This document shows positions 1-5,788 of a stretch of 7,317 bases of DNA, piece after piece. This DNA is from an uncultured Armatimonadota bacterium. Lineage in GTDB: Bacteria > Armatimonadota > Armatimonadia > Armatimonadales > Armatimonadaceae. The position numbers were made by a program, and so were the translations under genes. The notes under the pieces are model-generated. The model was not told the DNA's origin. It worked only from the letters and a program-made list of their open reading frames with translations, and did not search any database. How positions within the stretch are numbered: the stretch's first letter is position 1; each line of letters opens with the position of its first letter. Location of the stretch: NCBI GenBank assembly GCA_903881535.1, contig CAIRTT010000082.1, positions 1 through 7,317 of the forward strand, written 5' to 3'.

Positions 1-740
1 AACACACGAAGCGCTTATTGTTTTCCGCTCGCGCTCTTGGCTACAATCTTGGCAACCTCACTGAAGACTATGTCAATGATGCGATTGTTGAGACGTGTAA
101 GCGAAACGATCATCAAAATGGCTACATCCGCGTTAATGTAACGCGTGGGACTGGACTTGGTCTCGATCCAACACACATCGATACAACACCCCGGCTTGTC
201 ATTGCGACAAAGCAGCTCTCCATGTATCCGGAGACTATGTATGTGAACGGCTTGACCATGATCACTTGCGCCACCAGGGTACCAAGCCCGGATGCAATAG
301 ACCCGCGTATCAAGTGCACAGGCAAGTACATCAACAACATCATGGCCAAAATGGAAGCCAACCGCGTCGGAGCAGGTGAAGGCATCATGCTTAACCAGCA
401 AGGGTATGTTGCAGAAGCTACGGGCGACAATGTCTTTGTTATTCGGGATGGCGTCATCGTAACCCCACCACCAAGCAGCGGTTGTCTTAAGGGCATCACC
501 CGCCAGGCGGCGATGGATCTTGCAACAGAGCTCGGTTTCACAGTTCGTGAAGAAACGCTGTCGGTGTATGACATTTATACCGCTGATGAATGTTTTCTAA
601 CGGGCACCGCAGCCGAAGTCATCCCGGCGGTAGTGCTGGACGAACGATTGATCGGAAGCGGAAAGCCAGGTCCGATTACCAACCGCGTGATTGATGCCTT
701 CCGGGCTCATGTAAAAGTCTCCGGTCTGGTGATTGATTAA
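1..740 (+). CDS. ilvE: Branched-chain amino acid aminotransferase, 5'-truncated by the window edge
   Basis: This is a fold-type IV PLP aminotransferase that interconverts Leu/Ile/Val and their 2-oxo acids in the cytoplasm. The frame is open to the left edge (first full codon at 3, reading HTKRLLFSARALG), which matches the family's conserved 'H-x-x-R-L-x-x-S-A' region. The TTG at 18 is therefore internal, and roughly 45-55 N-terminal residues are missing from the usual ~300. Visible family motifs are the catalytic PLP Lys in RIKCTGKYINN (Lys codon at 312-314), AKMEA, the cofactor-phosphate region EATGDNVFVI, GCLKGITRQAA, and near the C-terminus the ADECFLTGTAAEVIP block followed by GKPGPITNRV. 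The stop is TAA at 738-740, 2 nt before the next gene. The related D-amino acid aminotransferase or aminodeoxychorismate lyase is less likely, because the ADE-x-F-x-TGTAAEV block is typical of BCATs. Confidence 0.93.
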   Translation, partial: HTKRLLFSARALGYNLGNLTEDYVNDAIVETCKRNDHQNGYIRVNVTRGTGLGLDPTHIDTTPRLVIATKQLSMYPETMYVNGLTMITCATRVPSPDAIDPRIKCTGKYINNIMAKMEANRVGAGEGIMLNQQGYVAEATGDNVFVIRDGVIVTPPPSSGCLKGITRQAAMDLATELGFTVREETLSVYDIYTADECFLTGTAAEVIPAVVLDERLIGSGKPGPITNRVIDAFRAHVKVSGLVID

Positions 741-742
741 TT

Positions 743-1705
743 GTGGCGACTGAGAACTATACAAATGCTGTCCTTGTCATCCACGGTGGCGCCGGAATCA
801 TCACTCGGGAACAGCTGGGTGAGCGGGAGCAGGACTTCCATGATGTCCTGACAGCGGCACTTTCGCGTGGTTACGATGCCTGGAAGGCCGGACTTTCAGC
901 TGTTGACATCGTAACGACCGCCGTAAGCCACCTTGAGGACTCGCCTCTGTTCAACGCTGGCTGTGGTAGTGTCCTCACGCACACGGGCACGGTTGAAATG
1001 GATGCTGCAGTCATGCGCGGTAGTGACTTGGCGGCGGGTTCTGTGACCCAGCTCACCACGGCGCGCAATCCTATTTTAGTAGCACGGCATTTAATGGATC
1101 ATAGTCCTTTCGTTATGCTAGCCGGGGCTGGTGCTGACCAGTATGTCGATGAAACTGATTTACCGACTGAGCCCCAATCCTACTTCATCACGCCAGCACG
1201 GCAGCAGCAGCTGGACCAACAGCGCACATCGGGAACCATTTCATTGTCTGAAGACAACAAATTTGGGACGGTGGGGGCGGTTGCCGTCGATGACCACGGC
1301 GATGTTGCAGCTGCAACAAGCACGGGTGGAATGACGAATAAACACTACGGCCGGGTAGGTGATTCTCCAATCATCGGGGCTGGTACCTATGCGGACAACC
1401 GCTCCTGTGCTGTAAGTGCAACCGGCCACGGCGAATATTTCATCCGTACCACCTGTGCTGCATCCATCGCATCCAGAATCCGTTGGGGCTCTCAATCGTT
1501 AAATGATGCATCCGAGGCTGTTGTCTGTGATGAACTCATGACGCTTGGAGGAAGCGGCGGCATCATTGCGCTGCAATCAGACGGAACAGGCGTTGCAACC
1601 ATCAACTGCTCCGGTATGTATCGCGGTGTTGTTACGACATCGGGTGATGCTTACATAGCAATATTTGAAGCTGATTCAGGCATCTGGAAAAATATCGCCC
1701 GATGA
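743..1705 (+). CDS. iaaA: Isoaspartyl peptidase / plant-type L-asparaginase (Ntn hydrolase)
   Basis: This enzyme hydrolyses beta-aspartyl (isoaspartyl) dipeptides and L-asparagine. The precursor cleaves itself into two subunits and exposes an N-terminal Thr nucleophile. The N-terminus has the family's VIHGGAG. The self-cleavage site is the FG|TVGAVAVD junction, with Thr176 as nucleophile. From memory, E. coli IaaA uses Thr179, Thr197, Arg207, Asp210, Thr230 and Gly231. Here Thr194 (TSTGG), Arg204 and Asp207 (GRVGD), Thr227 and Gly228 (ATGHGEYFIR) line up with a constant offset of three, so all key residues are present. The 320-aa length equals the family norm. The start is GTG at 743, 2 nt after the aminotransferase stop, with no clear ribosome binding site, suggesting coupled re-initiation. 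The 3' end overlaps the next start as ATGA. Function is secure; the physiological substrate is not. Confidence 0.94.
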   Translation: MATENYTNAVLVIHGGAGIITREQLGEREQDFHDVLTAALSRGYDAWKAGLSAVDIVTTAVSHLEDSPLFNAGCGSVLTHTGTVEMDAAVMRGSDLAAGSVTQLTTARNPILVARHLMDHSPFVMLAGAGADQYVDETDLPTEPQSYFITPARQQQLDQQRTSGTISLSEDNKFGTVGAVAVDDHGDVAAATSTGGMTNKHYGRVGDSPIIGAGTYADNRSCAVSATGHGEYFIRTTCAASIASRIRWGSQSLNDASEAVVCDELMTLGGSGGIIALQSDGTGVATINCSGMYRGVVTTSGDAYIAIFEADSGIWKNIAR

Positions 1706-2358
1706 AAGCCTTTACGCTCATCGAACTCTTGGTTGTCATAGCAATAATTGCAATTCTGGCTGCAATCCTTTTCCCGGTGTTTGCTTCGGCACGCGAAAGT
1801 GCGCGTTCGACTGCGTGTCTATCGAATATGCGGCAGATTGGCCTAGCGGTCGGGATGTACGTAAATGATTACGATGAATGCTTTCCTGATCGGCGTGACC
1901 TCAAGATCGTTCCTGCACAGCGCCCCTGGGCACCATCATGGCCGCCCTCTGATCCACGTTGTGGCTGGGCTGCAATCATCCTCAATCCGTATATAAAGTC
2001 AACATCGCTGTTCACTTGCCCATCTGGAATCGGGAAGTTTACAAATCGTAAGCAAGTCCTTGAAGCTACACCGTTTGGTGTAACAACGTATTGGATGTGG
2101 CGATTTGACAGGCCTGATCAACCCGTACCTCTAGACAATCTGTGGGGCAAACCTCTGGCCGGTGCCTTGTCCGACCTGGTGATGGCAGGGTATCCAGACT
2201 CCGATGCATCCATTGAGCTGTTAGTGGACCCATATTTCCCAAAAACCATTCCATCCGTTGCCGGAGATATGAAGGGTCTAACCGCACATCGTGGCGGCAG
2301 AAACCGCATCTTTCTCGACTTTCACGCAAAGTGGATGCGGGACAGCAGGACAGATTAG
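1702..2358 (+). CDS. Pseudopilin-like protein with prepilin-type N-terminal methylation helix
   Basis: The N-terminus MKA|FTLIELLVVIAIIAILAA is a type IV prepilin/type II secretion pseudopilin signal: a very short leader, cleavage before Phe (residue +1), Glu at +5 and one hydrophobic helix to about residue 25. Position -1 is Ala rather than the usual Gly. After it come FPVFASARESARS, CLSNMRQIGLAVGMYVNDYDE and a soluble domain. The C-terminal HRGGRNRIFLDFHAKW is a version of the 'H-x-GG-x-N-x-x-F-x-DGH' ending of the DUF1559-like pseudopilins. At 218 aa it is of typical size. The protein would be processed by a prepilin peptidase, none of which is in the window, and would be exposed at the cell surface or periplasm. 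Its ATG overlaps the iaaA stop by 4 nt, so translation is probably coupled. Whether it is a secretion, adhesion or DNA-uptake subunit cannot be told. Confidence 0.88.
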   Translation: MKAFTLIELLVVIAIIAILAAILFPVFASARESARSTACLSNMRQIGLAVGMYVNDYDECFPDRRDLKIVPAQRPWAPSWPPSDPRCGWAAIILNPYIKSTSLFTCPSGIGKFTNRKQVLEATPFGVTTYWMWRFDRPDQPVPLDNLWGKPLAGALSDLVMAGYPDSDASIELLVDPYFPKTIPSVAGDMKGLTAHRGGRNRIFLDFHAKWMRDSRTD

Positions 2359-2360
2359 CC

Positions 2361-2615
2361 ATGAGTATGCGTATCAAGCTGGCATCGGTCCGTGTCTACG
2401 ACCGCCTTAAAGAGCGACCTGGAGCATCGACCCGGCAATCTGGCGCACGTGATCGTGATCTGCTAAAGGACATCGAGCAGCGGCTCCGTGAGCTGATCTC
2501 CGATGGACGCCTTAATGCCAACTGGGATCAAAACGGACAAGTGTATGTCTTCATGTCGGATATTGACTCATTGATGCGCGCGGGTCACCTCGATGAGCTC
2601 ATCTATCGTCTGTAG
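2361..2615 (+). CDS. Small hypothetical protein, 84 aa
   Basis: I do not recognise a family. The chosen start is ATG at 2361, 2 nt after the pseudopilin stop, with an AGGA at 2347-2350 ending 10 nt upstream. A GTG at 2331 in the same frame would add ten residues and overlap the pseudopilin gene, and an ATG at 2367 is also possible. The product is soluble and highly charged, without a signal peptide or membrane helix. A basic N-terminus (MSMRIKLASVRVYDRLKERP) precedes a charged amphipathic stretch (DLLKDIEQRLRELISDGRL), then a beta-like QVYVF and an acidic-hydrophobic tail. The layout resembles a small winged-helix or adaptor protein, but that is only a guess. Position and spacing place it as the last gene of the ilvE-iaaA-pseudopilin string. 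Confidence 0.7.
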   Translation: MSMRIKLASVRVYDRLKERPGASTRQSGARDRDLLKDIEQRLRELISDGRLNANWDQNGQVYVFMSDIDSLMRAGHLDELIYRL

Positions 2616-2674
2616 TTACGATTTTGTATCGGTCGCTTCAGATATTGCATGTCACTGTTGACTAGCTGAGGGTC

Positions 2675-2689
2675 AAACGGCACCGTTTT
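2675..2689. terminator. Weak bidirectional terminator candidate between convergent genes
   Basis: An AAACGG-CA-CCGTTT inverted repeat, read as a 5-bp stem with a GCAC loop, is followed by T residues on the + strand and has A residues on the other flank. It sits in the 85-bp gap between the small + strand gene and the - strand membrane protein gene, where a terminator is expected. The stem is short, so this is only a candidate. Confidence 0.3.
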
Positions 2690-2700
2690 CCTATTGATCA

Positions 2701-3999
2701 TTAGGGTCGGTGTTTGGCCTTAAGCGGCAAGAGCTGCACCCCCAGTGAAACAAGTTCCGATATCAGAAGAATGACACACGCCGTCGGGAGAGCTGCAAAT
2801 TGACTCGCTCGTGCAAGCCACAAACAACCGATTAAGGTAACGATGCCCACGACCATCCCGGCAGAAACAAGAAGGCTCTGTTTTTTGTAGGCAAGAATAC
2901 CCCGATGAGCGGATAGGAGTGACGTACTCAAGGGTAGTCCAATGCACCACGGAAGCGCTTGCTCCAGTGCCACACGAATCTCGCGGTTGCGTCCATCAAG
3001 GTTGAGGATTTTCTCAATACCCTGCATCAGCGCCGGGACAAGGCAGATTAAGACCACGACTGCAGACGTAAGCACTCCGACGAAGATTGCAAACAGCCAA
3101 ATTCCGCGCTCAGTTGATCTTTTTTGTTTCAGTCTCCCAACCGCAAGCTCCTGAACACTGATTCCCCAACCGCGTAGCTCAAGGACAATACCAAAAAGTA
3201 CCGGCCATACAGCAAGGCTGACATAGCTGTCTGGTTTACCTGCAAGGAACTGACTGACAACTGGTTGTACGATTAGGCCAAGCAACGATGTGGCAGCGAG
3301 AGGTGTATGAAACCGGATGAGTTTACGCATCAGTGTGGATGCATCGTTTCCGCAGGAAACATTGGTAACCAACTTCACCGCGGGCTTAGAGACTACCGTC
3401 ACATAAACACTCTCGATTAGCACACCAACCATGATGGCTGTTGCAGCAATCGCGGCTCCACCGACGTTTACTGTTCGCGCCATCGTCACCGTAGTCAAAA
3501 ATATGACTGTCAAGCGGAGCAATGTTCCATGAACGAGGCGTTGCGCTTGCCCTTGATGAATCAGAATGCCTTGTAAAAAGCGTCTCCATCCGATGGCCGC
3601 CGACCAAAACAACATGATGCGAAGCGGGTTACGCGATGCCTCAACAGTCTCCATCGGAAACCCAAGCCACCCGTTTGCCACGATGTCAAGCAGGGGAGTC
3701 CAACCAGCTAGAAATGTCAGAACCGTACAATACCAACACAAAATGATTGTAAGTTTCCGGGTTACTGCATAGGTCTCAGCGGAGTGCACGAATGCGAGAC
3801 TCGATGCAAGCAGCATAATCACAGGGCTCTCAATACAGAGCGAGAGCTGCATCGTCAATCCCCAAGCGCGGAGCTGCCTAGCCGAGTCTGGTAATCCTGC
3901 AATCGTGGAAGAAAACAAGGGTGCCTCTAGCACCATCAACTGAAAAGCTAAAGCAAGTGGCAGGTATGCAAGAAAAATCCGCCGAAAAGCCTTAGGCAA
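2701..3999 (-). CDS. Polytopic membrane transporter, ANKH/MATE-like (MOP-type) family
   Basis: A 432-aa integral membrane protein with about twelve hydrophobic segments (roughly residues 8-30, 48-70, 82-104, 126-147, 158-174, 178-204, 231-252, 260-280, 299-322, 347-365, 375-397, 402-425). This matches MATE/Wzx/MurJ-type flippases in topology. Within that superfamily, the 'LRAWGL...IESPVIMLLASS', 'IGWRRFLQGILI' and 'LMRKLIRFHTPLAATSLLGLIVQPVV' blocks recall progressive-ankylosis (ANKH)-like transporters. That assignment is from memory and moderate. The substrate is unknown. The first helix begins near residue 8, so the TTG at 3997-3999 is the best start. No ATG, GTG or TTG lies in frame for at least 30 codons upstream, and the next candidates (TTG, ATG and GTG at codons 21-23) would cut helix 1. 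There is no Shine-Dalgarno. The start lies inside the hairpin that follows grpE. Confidence 0.78.
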   Translation of the reverse strand: MPKAFRRIFLAYLPLALAFQLMVLEAPLFSSTIAGLPDSARQLRAWGLTMQLSLCIESPVIMLLASSLAFVHSAETYAVTRKLTIILCWYCTVLTFLAGWTPLLDIVANGWLGFPMETVEASRNPLRIMLFWSAAIGWRRFLQGILIHQGQAQRLVHGTLLRLTVIFLTTVTMARTVNVGGAAIAATAIMVGVLIESVYVTVVSKPAVKLVTNVSCGNDASTLMRKLIRFHTPLAATSLLGLIVQPVVSQFLAGKPDSYVSLAVWPVLFGIVLELRGWGISVQELAVGRLKQKRSTERGIWLFAIFVGVLTSAVVVLICLVPALMQGIEKILNLDGRNREIRVALEQALPWCIGLPLSTSLLSAHRGILAYKKQSLLVSAGMVVGIVTLIGCLWLARASQFAALPTACVILLISELVSLGVQLLPLKAKHRP

Positions 4000-4013
4000 C
4001 GCGGCGGATTTTT
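3973..4013 (-). terminator. Strong intrinsic terminator after grpE, overlapping the next gene's start
   Basis: A perfect 12-bp inverted repeat, AAAAATCCGCCG (3973-3984) and CGGCGGATTTTT (4002-4013), encloses a 17-nt loop that itself holds GCC-TTA-GGC. On the - strand the G+C-rich part is followed by TTTTTCTT, and the stem begins 21 nt after the grpE stop, so it should end the hrcA-grpE transcript. On the + strand TTTTTGTTTT follows, so it may work both ways. The loop contains the TTG start codon (3997-3999) of the membrane transporter, and the distal arm with its U tract is codons 6-9 of that gene. Confidence 0.85.
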
Positions 4014-4034
4014 GTTTTGGGGGCGGGGTGGATG

Positions 4035-4550
4035 TCAGCCTGAGACCTTGACCAGAGCAGGGCGAAGGACACGTCCGCCAATCTTGTAACCAGGCTGGAG
4101 AACTTCAACAACCGTATCGGCTGGTTCGCCAGAGTCTTCAACCCGCATCACAGCATTGTGGAGGTTAGGGTCAAACGAAGCGCCGGCAGCTTCGATTTGT
4201 TCAACTCCATTTTTCTCCAACAAGGTTGCCAACTGACGGTGAATACCTGAAATACCATCACGGAGCTTGTCGATATCCGACGAGGCATTCATGGACTCAA
4301 CGGCTCGGCCAAAGTTGTCAACGATCGGCAAGAGGCTTTCCATAACGCCAGTTAACAAGAAGCCCTTCAAGCTTTCGCGTTCTTCGTCTGTTCTACGGCG
4401 ATAGTTTTGAAATTCGGCGAGCGCTCGCAAACGTGCATCGTTCGCATCGGCTACCTGTTGTTCTAAATCCGCAATGGTTACATCGTTGGATTGGCTCTCA
4501 GCAGCGGTAGTCGTGCTCTCAGTATTTGCTGCTTCATCAGGCTCGGACAT
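4035..4550 (-). CDS. grpE: GrpE, nucleotide exchange factor of DnaK
   Basis: This cytoplasmic homodimer releases ADP from the Hsp70 chaperone DnaK and acts as a thermosensor in the DnaK-DnaJ-GrpE cycle. The 171-aa protein has an acidic, disordered N-terminus (1-24). A long coiled-coil helix follows (about 25-62, with the ALAEFQNYRRRTDEE block typical of GrpE), then the helical region LLPIVDNFGRAVE (73-85). The C-terminal beta domain carries the signature FDPNLHNAV (126-134) and GYKIGGRVLRPALVKV (154-169). Length is normal. The start ATG at 4548-4550 has a GAGAGG ribosome binding site (4560-4565) 9 nt upstream. It lies 55 nt after hrcA in the same direction, probably on one heat-shock transcript ending at the terminator 21 nt downstream. 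dnaK and dnaJ are not next to it, unlike many hrcA operons. Confidence 0.97.
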   Translation of the reverse strand: MSEPDEAANTESTTTAAESQSNDVTIADLEQQVADANDARLRALAEFQNYRRRTDEERESLKGFLLTGVMESLLPIVDNFGRAVESMNASSDIDKLRDGISGIHRQLATLLEKNGVEQIEAAGASFDPNLHNAVMRVEDSGEPADTVVEVLQPGYKIGGRVLRPALVKVSG

Positions 4551-4559
4551 TGTGTGATA

Positions 4560-4565
4560 CCTCTC
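4560..4565 (-). promoter_or_regulatory. Ribosome binding site of grpE
   Basis: GAGAGG on the - strand lies 9 nt before the grpE ATG. It is a good Shine-Dalgarno match and contrasts with hrcA, which has none. Confidence 0.7.
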
Positions 4566-4580
4566 AAATGGGATATTTAT

Positions 4581-4619
4581 TGACCTATTCAGAATACCCT
4601 GAACATCAGGAAAAGGTCA
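4581..4619 (-). other. Possible RNA hairpins across the hrcA stop codon
   Basis: In the - strand RNA a TGACCT/AGGTCA pair (4614-4619 with 4581-4586) can close a region that can fold in two exclusive ways. One is TTCAG-N6-CTGAA (4588-4603). The other is CCTGA-TGT-TCAGG (4598-4610), which contains the hrcA TGA (4606-4608). No U tract follows, so neither looks like a terminator. The stems are short and the structure may be fortuitous. Confidence 0.3.
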
Positions 4620-5661
4620 GGCGCTGAAGCACCTTACCGACGGTCTTTGCGACATGCTTCACGGATGCAATCACTTCTGGGTATCGCATCCGGGTTGGGC
4701 CAATGACACCAATTGTTCCTTGCTGACTGTTTCCCACAGAATATGTAGCCGTTACCATCGAGTAGCTCCCAAGATCGCTCGAGCCCAGTTCAGCGCCGAT
4801 GCGGACGGTTGATTCGGATAGGGCTGGACCAGCCAAAAGTTCGAGGAGGGCCGCGCGTTCCTGCATCAGCGTAAGGAAGTGACCAAAGCGCTCGACATCC
4901 CGAAACTCAGGATGCTGTAAAGCCGCTTCGCTTCGGTGGACAACGACCTGCACACCGGAACTCATATCACGAGCCGCCGTTCGAACATCAGACGAGATGA
5001 CACTCCATATAGCATTGAACGAAATCAACTCGCGTGGAATGCTTGGCAGTCCGTGGTCGCCAAGATTTGTAAGAGAAACACCTGCAGCCGCCTCGTTGAG
5101 CGCATCTGCAAGTATCCACGATTCCTTTGCCGTTAGGGAAAAGCCTGCGAGTATCCGATTCTCTGAGCGACCATTGGAATACAAGATGACTAACAGTGTC
5201 TGTGTGGATGTGACTGGCGATAGAAAGAGGCGATGGATGCTGACTACGCCTGTCGCAGGCGGAGTAGCCAGTGATGGGAGCCCAGTGATGTCTGCAAGTG
5301 CCTGACAGGATGCATCCAGGACGGCTTCCACATGATGATCGTTTCCTCGGATCCGGTTGTCTACACAATCGATCGCGGTGTTTGGAACTGCAACGTCACG
5401 CATGAGTTGATTGACGTAGTACCGGTAGCCGACATTTGATGGAACCCGCCCTGAGCTGGTATGCGGTTGAACAAGAAAGCCACGCTCAGCAAGGAGAGCC
5501 ATTTCAGACCGTAGTGTGGCGGATCGTATCCCGAGGGGATGTCGTTCAAGCAATGCGGCCGACCCAACAGGCTCTGCAGTTTCGACATAGTCATGAACAA
5601 CAGCCTCGAGAATCCGCTGCTGGCGGTCATCCAACGATGTGGGGGGAATAGATGGTGACAT
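4606..5661 (-). CDS. hrcA: HrcA, heat-inducible transcription repressor
   Basis: HrcA represses chaperone genes (groES-groEL, dnaK operons), classically by binding the CIRCE inverted repeat; GroEL helps keep it active. The 351-aa protein is of family length. Residues 9-85 form the N-terminal winged helix: LDDRQQRILEAVVHDYVETA, then PVGSAALLERHPLGIRSATLR as recognition region, and PHTSSGRVPSNVGYRYYV as wing, all closely matching the family. The rest fits the GAF-like dimerisation domain, including a C-terminal GTIGVIGPTRMRYPEVIASV. The start is ATG at 5659-5661. There is no Shine-Dalgarno, and the predicted promoter lies only about 11 nt upstream, so the mRNA is probably near-leaderless. grpE follows 55 nt downstream. 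No CIRCE is visible upstream of either gene, so autoregulation, if present, must use a diverged or different site. Confidence 0.96.
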   Translation of the reverse strand: MSPSIPPTSLDDRQQRILEAVVHDYVETAEPVGSAALLERHPLGIRSATLRSEMALLAERGFLVQPHTSSGRVPSNVGYRYYVNQLMRDVAVPNTAIDCVDNRIRGNDHHVEAVLDASCQALADITGLPSLATPPATGVVSIHRLFLSPVTSTQTLLVILYSNGRSENRILAGFSLTAKESWILADALNEAAAGVSLTNLGDHGLPSIPRELISFNAIWSVISSDVRTAARDMSSGVQVVVHRSEAALQHPEFRDVERFGHFLTLMQERAALLELLAGPALSESTVRIGAELGSSDLGSYSMVTATYSVGNSQQGTIGVIGPTRMRYPEVIASVKHVAKTVGKVLQRLTFS

Positions 5662-5671
5662 TGACTAGTCA
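5662..5671. promoter_or_regulatory. 10-bp palindrome at the predicted hrcA transcription start
   Basis: TGACTAGTCA is a perfect palindrome lying exactly between the hrcA -10 box and its ATG, over the expected +1. This is a position where a bound repressor would block initiation. It does not resemble CIRCE. A 10-bp palindrome is expected about once per kilobase by chance, so the position is the main argument. Confidence 0.35.
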
Positions 5672-5672
5672 T

Positions 5673-5701
5673 ATAATAACGATATCCATGCAGTGCGTCA
5701 A
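5673..5701 (-). promoter_or_regulatory. Predicted housekeeping-type promoter of hrcA-grpE
   Basis: On the - strand TTGACG (5696-5701) is separated by 17 bp from TATTAT (5673-5678). Each hexamer has one mismatch to the sigma-70/sigma-A consensus. The -10 ends 11 nt before the hrcA ATG, so the start of transcription is expected about 4-6 nt upstream of the start codon. Confidence 0.65.
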
Positions 5702-5710
5702 TCAGCACAA

Positions 5711-5740
5711 TTGACATCAGTTACCAGCAGCGAGTAGAAT
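5711..5740 (+). promoter_or_regulatory. Predicted promoter of the response regulator gene
   Basis: TTGACA (5711-5716) is a perfect -35 box. After an 18-bp spacer comes TAGAAT (5735-5740), one mismatch from TATAAT. The expected start near 5747 gives a leader of about 54 nt before the ATG at 5801. It is back-to-back with the hrcA promoter, the two -35 boxes being only 9 bp apart. Confidence 0.7.
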
Positions 5741-5745
5741 AGTAA

Positions 5746-5755
5746 CACTGCAGTG
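5746..5755. promoter_or_regulatory. 10-bp palindrome at the predicted response regulator transcription start
   Basis: CACTGCAGTG is a perfect palindrome covering the predicted +1 of the rightward promoter. Its half TGCAGTG recurs at 5689-5695, inside the spacer of the hrcA promoter. It may be an operator shared by the divergent pair, or chance. Confidence 0.3.
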
Positions 5756-5780
5756 GTGGCAACACCGTCTGCTTCGCGAA

Positions 5781-5788
5781 AAGGAAGG
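5781..5788 (+). promoter_or_regulatory. Ribosome binding site of the response regulator
   Basis: AAGGAAGG is a strong purine-rich Shine-Dalgarno. It ends 12 nt before the ATG at 5801, slightly long but acceptable, and supports that start. Confidence 0.65.

Noticed and set aside
18..20. TTG as the start of the aminotransferase
   Set aside because: The frame is open to the left edge and the residues before it (HTKRL) match the conserved family sequence, so the gene begins outside the window.
122..574. Long antisense frame under the aminotransferase gene
   Set aside because: The + strand frame carries all conserved aminotransferase motifs; the antisense frame is a coding shadow, as are the other overlapping frames in iaaA, hrcA and the transporter gene.
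2331..2333. GTG as the start of the small + strand protein
   Set aside because: It would overlap the pseudopilin gene by 28 nt. The ATG at 2361 sits 2 nt after that gene's stop and has an AGGA at proper distance.
2658..2676. TTGAC-N9-GTCAA inverted repeat sharing TTGACTAG with the hrcA upstream region
   Set aside because: Five-base arms and a shared 8-mer are expected by chance in 7.3 kb, and it lies between gene ends where no promoter is needed.
5692..5708. AGTGC...GCACA near the hrcA promoter as a degenerate CIRCE
   Set aside because: The half-sites are in the opposite order to CIRCE (GTGC then GCAC instead of GCAC then GTGC), and the outer TTA/TAA bases are missing.
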